DNA of 64,000 nt, taken from Dyadobacter jiangsuensis. Lineage in GTDB: Bacteria > Bacteroidota > Bacteroidia > Cytophagales > Spirosomataceae. Below, piece by piece: positions 60,784 to 64,000 of the stretch. The stretch spans positions 1-64,000 of the forward strand of contig NZ_PYAS01000003.1 of assembly GCF_003014695.1 (NCBI RefSeq), read 5' to 3'. The position numbers were made by a program, and so were the translations under genes. Numbering within the stretch: position 1 is the stretch's first letter; each line of letters starts with the position of its first letter. A model generated the notes under the pieces. It saw nothing but the letters and a program-made list of their open reading frames with translations, was not told where the DNA came from and made no database searches.

Positions 60784-62400
60784 ATGAAGAATTCATATAT
60801 AAAACTATTTTTCTCAACGCTGGCGGCAACCGCGCTGTTTGCCTGCCACGACTTGGACGTGCCGGTCACGACCGCACTGACGACCGACGTATTCCCGAGT
60901 ACGGATGAACAATTCATTTCCGCAGCCGGGCCTGTTTATGTGGCATTGAGAGGCAATTTCGGAGCGGAAGCCTATCAGATCGCGGCATATAGCACGGATG
61001 AGGGCATTATGCCTGCCCGGGGAGGTAACTGGTACGACGGCGGTCAAAACCAGACACTGCACCTGCACACCTGGACGGTGGACAATGGTTATGTAAACGG
61101 CCACTGGACGTGGTTATCGACCATTATCGGCGTCGCCAACCAGACGCTCTCCATTCTGGAACAGAAAATGCCGGACGGCGCAGCGAAGCAAACGAGCCTT
61201 GCGGAGATTAAGATGGTACGTGCATTGGCCTATTTCATGATGATGGATAGTTTTGGAAATGTGCCAATCTATACGACTTACGGTGATTTCGCACCCAAAA
61301 CCAACTCGCCGAGGGCAGAAGTTTTCAGTTTTATTGAAAAGGAAATCCTCGAAGCAATCCCGAATCTGAGCGAAGTATCGGGCATGACTACCTACGGAAG
61401 GCCCAACAAATGGACTGCCTATGCCTTGCTGGCGAAAATGTACCTGAACGCCGAGTATTACACCGGTACAAACCGGTATAACGACTGCATCGCCGCCTGC
61501 GACAAGGTGATCGGTTCAGGATTGTATGCATTGGAGCCCAGAAGCAGCTATCTGAATATGTTTTATCCGACGAACGGGCCGCAGATGAAGGAGTTTATTT
61601 TCGCGATTCCCTACGATCCGGCGCAAACCAATACCTTCCCATTCAGAAGCGTAAACATTCGCGCGCGGTACGACATTCCGAGAAGCATGGTCAAGAAGTT
61701 CAGTCTGCCTTACACGCCTGCCGGAAGTGCTAGTACATTGCCGGAGTTTTATGCCAATTTCAATGATGAGGGGGATATCAGAAACAAACAATGGCTGACC
61801 GGATTGCAGTATATGAACGACGGCGTCACGCCGCTCACCGTTACCACTACGAACATCGGGTACGACCAGTTTTACAAAGGGGACAATCCGTCGGGCCCGT
61901 ACACTTACCAGGTGAAACTGACGCCCGAGGTGGTACTTCGCCAGGATGTGGGATCTTTTGACGCGGGTAACGACGAAATTGCCTGGCACATGGGATACCG
62001 CAACATGAAGTTTTACCCCGATGCAAGTTCGCTCAACCGGAACCAAAACAATGATATCCCCGTGTTCAGATATTCGGATATTGTTCTGATGAAGGCCGAG
62101 GCGATACTGCGCGGCGGAAGTCCGACGCTCGGCCATACGGCACTTTCGCTGGTGAATGAGTTGCGGGCGCAGCGGACCACGTCGCCGGCTTTGACGAGTG
62201 TTAATCTTGAATTTATCTACGCGGAAAGAGCGCGTGAGTTTGCCTCGGAGGGCTGGCACCGGAATGACATGATCCGTTTTGGGAAGTTTGAGGGCAAATG
62301 GGGCTACAAAACCAATTCGGATATCACTCGCCGCATCTTCCCGATACCAAGGGTGGCGCTGCAACTCAATCCTGCTCTGGTCCAGAATCCGGGCTATTGA
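60784..62400 (+). CDS. SusD/RagB family lipoprotein
   Basis: 538 aa with lipobox LFAC near residue 21. SusD core features include EIKMVRALAYFMMMDSFGNVP, RPNKWTAYALLAKMYLNAEYY and EFIYAERAREFASEGWHRNDMIRFGKF, with the ending RVALQLNPALVQNPGY. Surface partner of the SusC upstream. Confidence 0.93.
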   Translation: MKNSYIKLFFSTLAATALFACHDLDVPVTTALTTDVFPSTDEQFISAAGPVYVALRGNFGAEAYQIAAYSTDEGIMPARGGNWYDGGQNQTLHLHTWTVDNGYVNGHWTWLSTIIGVANQTLSILEQKMPDGAAKQTSLAEIKMVRALAYFMMMDSFGNVPIYTTYGDFAPKTNSPRAEVFSFIEKEILEAIPNLSEVSGMTTYGRPNKWTAYALLAKMYLNAEYYTGTNRYNDCIAACDKVIGSGLYALEPRSSYLNMFYPTNGPQMKEFIFAIPYDPAQTNTFPFRSVNIRARYDIPRSMVKKFSLPYTPAGSASTLPEFYANFNDEGDIRNKQWLTGLQYMNDGVTPLTVTTTNIGYDQFYKGDNPSGPYTYQVKLTPEVVLRQDVGSFDAGNDEIAWHMGYRNMKFYPDASSLNRNQNNDIPVFRYSDIVLMKAEAILRGGSPTLGHTALSLVNELRAQRTTSPALTSVNLEFIYAERAREFASEGWHRNDMIRFGKFEGKWGYKTNSDITRRIFPIPRVALQLNPALVQNPGY

Positions 62401-62406
62401 TTTATA

Positions 62407-62443
62407 ACATTCTCCGTATCCGCATTTCGGCTGCGGAGAATGT
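62407..62443 (+). promoter_or_regulatory. Hairpin between susD and GH89 gene
   Basis: Perfect 10-base stem ACATTCTCCG / CGGAGAATGT with a 17-base loop containing a smaller CCG/CGG stem, followed by CTTTATTC. It mirrors the hairpin at 36134-36163 after the other SusD gene with a downstream glycosidase; probably partial termination. Confidence 0.5.
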
Positions 62444-62508
62444 CTTTATTCACATCGTTCCGGTCACAGCATTCAGCTGGTGACAGGCCAATCATTCCGT
62501 ATTTTAAA

Positions 62509-64000
62509 ATGAATCATTTCCACAATGGTGGTTCTTCTCCCCGATGGCTGAGAAGAGTCAACCGGTTTTGTCTTATTTTTTTGATGAGTGTCCTCGCGAA
62601 GATTTCTGTCGCGCAGACAGTTGTTAGCTCATCAAACTCCTTGATAAAGAGAGTAATCCCAACGCACGCTTCTCATTTTCAGGTAGAAGAGCTGCATTCG
62701 AAGTCGGGCAAAGATGAATTTGAAATCGAAAGCAAAGCGGGTAAAATCATCCTCCGCGGAACGAGCGGCGTGGCGGTGGCTTCCGCCTTGTACCATTACC
62801 TTACCGAGTATGCGCATTGCCAGATTACCTGGAACGGCACGAACCTGATGCTACCCGCGAAACTGCCCGTTGTTCCGGCCAAAGTGCAGAGGCAGACCGT
62901 ATATCCGTACCGTTATAACCTCAACTATTGCACATTCAATTACAGTATGAGCTGGTGGGATTGGGACCGTTGGCAGAAGGAGATCGACTGGATGGCTCTG
63001 CACGGCATCAACATGCCGCTGGCGATCACCGGCGAGGAATATGTCTGGCTGCAAGTTTATCAGGACATGGGTTTCTCGGCAGACGATCTCAAAGATTTTT
63101 TCAGCGGTCCGGCCTATTTCGGCTGGTTCTGGATGGGTAACCTCGACGGCTGGGGCGGGCCGCTGCCGCTGAGCTGGATGGAGAGCCATAAAACATTGCA
63201 GCAACAGATCCTGCGCCGCCAGCGGGAGCTGGGCATGAAACCGGTGCTGCCCGCATTCACCGGTCACGTGCCGGCGGCATTCCGTAAAAAATACCCGAAT
63301 GCGCAGCTGAAAGCGACCAACTGGACTAATGGCTTCGGTGATACTTACATCCTGGATTCGCAAGACCCGCTGTTTGCAGACATCGGAAGGCGTTTTTTGG
63401 ACAAACAGAAGGAACTCTATGGCACCGACCATCTCTACTCCGCCGACACATTCAATGAAAACGAGCCACCGACAGATGATCCGGCCTATCTTTCCAAACT
63501 CAGCGAACGCATTTACGAAGGCATGCACCAGGCTGATCCTGACGCCGTTTGGGTAATGCAAGGCTGGCTTTTTTACAGTGACCGGAAGTTCTGGAAAGCG
63601 CCGCAGATCGAAGCATTGCTCAAAGCGGTACCCGATGATAAAATGATTTTGCTTGACCTGGCTGCGGAAATCGAACCTGTCTGGAAGCGAACCCGCGCAT
63701 TTTACGGAAAGCCCTGGATATGGAATATGCTCAACAACTTCGGTGGTAATGTAAACTTGTTCGGCAGGATGGATGGCGTGGCCCAGGGGCCGGCAGCTGC
63801 GTGGAACGACCCCGCGAAAAAACGGATGGAGGGCATTGGCCTAACGATGGAGGCCATTGAGCAGAACCCGGTGATTTATGAATTAATGATGGACCATACC
63901 TGGCGCACAACGCCCATTGACCTCGATGACTGGCTGCCGAAATACGCAAGGAACCGTTACGGGAAGGATGATTTGCAATTGGTTAAAGCATGGCAAATCC
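62509..64000 (+). CDS. GH89 alpha-N-acetylglucosaminidase, 3' end outside window
   Basis: Open from ATG 62509 to the window edge, 497 codons without a stop. A signal peptide (to about 36, ending SVAQ) is followed by the N-terminal domain (about 40-120) and the GH89 catalytic barrel. Family signatures: SWWDWDRWQKEIDWMALHG, GPAYFGWFWMGNLDGWGGP, YSADTFNENEPP (likely catalytic Glu317) and LLDLAAE (Glu387), followed by NMLNNFGGN. These correspond to the two catalytic glutamates of human NAGLU. It removes terminal alpha-linked GlcNAc from glycans such as mucin-type or heparan-like chains. Periplasmic. The C-terminal helical domain begins before the edge. Confidence 0.9.
   Translation, partial: MNHFHNGGSSPRWLRRVNRFCLIFLMSVLAKISVAQTVVSSSNSLIKRVIPTHASHFQVEELHSKSGKDEFEIESKAGKIILRGTSGVAVASALYHYLTEYAHCQITWNGTNLMLPAKLPVVPAKVQRQTVYPYRYNLNYCTFNYSMSWWDWDRWQKEIDWMALHGINMPLAITGEEYVWLQVYQDMGFSADDLKDFFSGPAYFGWFWMGNLDGWGGPLPLSWMESHKTLQQQILRRQRELGMKPVLPAFTGHVPAAFRKKYPNAQLKATNWTNGFGDTYILDSQDPLFADIGRRFLDKQKELYGTDHLYSADTFNENEPPTDDPAYLSKLSERIYEGMHQADPDAVWVMQGWLFYSDRKFWKAPQIEALLKAVPDDKMILLDLAAEIEPVWKRTRAFYGKPWIWNMLNNFGGNVNLFGRMDGVAQGPAAAWNDPAKKRMEGIGLTMEAIEQNPVIYELMMDHTWRTTPIDLDDWLPKYARNRYGKDDLQLVKAWQI

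Noticed and set aside
1..64000. CRISPR arrays, rRNA and tRNA genes
   Set aside because: No regularly spaced identical repeats with unique spacers, no rRNA segments and no complete tRNA cloverleaf were seen; the 23-24 base array at 1-98 has degenerate linkers and fits an IS end.

Overview
The window looks like a chromosomal stretch of a Bacteroidota bacterium, most likely Cytophagales and close to Dyadobacter. The reasons are four SusC/SusD nutrient-uptake pairs, three of them coupled to ECF sigma/FecR pairs, Bacteroidota-type -33/-7 promoters (TTTG ... TAnnTTTG), the absence of Shine-Dalgarno sequences, and SusD/GH lipoproteins and signal peptides of that phylum. The genus is inferred; no rRNA or tRNA gene was seen.

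Layout. 1-5.9 kb: an accessory block framed by IS21-family debris (an IS-end repeat array at 1-98, a broken istA tail at 233-483 and a broken istB tail at 5309-5506). It holds an MDR oxidoreductase, a secreted protein of unknown function, two SDR reductases and a TetR regulator with three matching operator-like palindromes. 5.9-10 kb: an orphan FtsX/MacB-type ABC permease, a Crp/Fnr-type regulator and a small beta-barrel-like protein. 10-28.8 kb: a GntR/FCD regulator diverging from a long, tightly packed run of 16 genes: SusC, SusD, a BNR (sialidase-fold) protein, a Tat-exported SGNH hydrolase, an AstE/AspA-like deacylase, two SDRs, a PLP-dependent lyase, a DapA/NanA-type aldolase, an ACS-type MFS transporter, RraA, RidA, an M81 metallopeptidase, an SMP-30 lactonase, a NanM-like mutarotase and an aldo/keto reductase. 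This reads as a catabolic pathway for an acidic, probably acylated amino-sugar-like compound, but it does not match the textbook sialic-acid route (no NanE, NanK, NagA or NagB here).

28.9-39.1 kb: sigma/FecR/SusC/SusD plus a GH106-type alpha-L-rhamnosidase. 39.3-55.1 kb: sigma/FecR/SusC/SusD followed by a DUF5018-like lipoprotein, a metallophosphoesterase, an endonuclease/exonuclease/phosphatase-family enzyme, an ADP-ribosylglycohydrolase-family enzyme, a sugar-dehydrogenase/PKD/cytochrome c fusion and a Tat-exported Gfo/Idh/MocA oxidoreductase. No ordinary glycoside hydrolase is present, so the target may be a phosphodiester or nucleotide/ADP-ribose-like compound. 55.3-64 kb: sigma/FecR/SusC/SusD and a GH89 alpha-N-acetylglucosaminidase that runs off the right edge.

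The three sigma-coupled SusC proteins carry the N-terminal STN signalling domain, and each has a tandem-hairpin leader between fecR and susC. The GntR-controlled SusC has neither. The most unusual items are the 10.9-28.8 kb pathway, the hydrolase-poor 39-55 kb locus, and the leader at 30769-30850 with three consecutive hairpins sharing the loop CTGGAAA.
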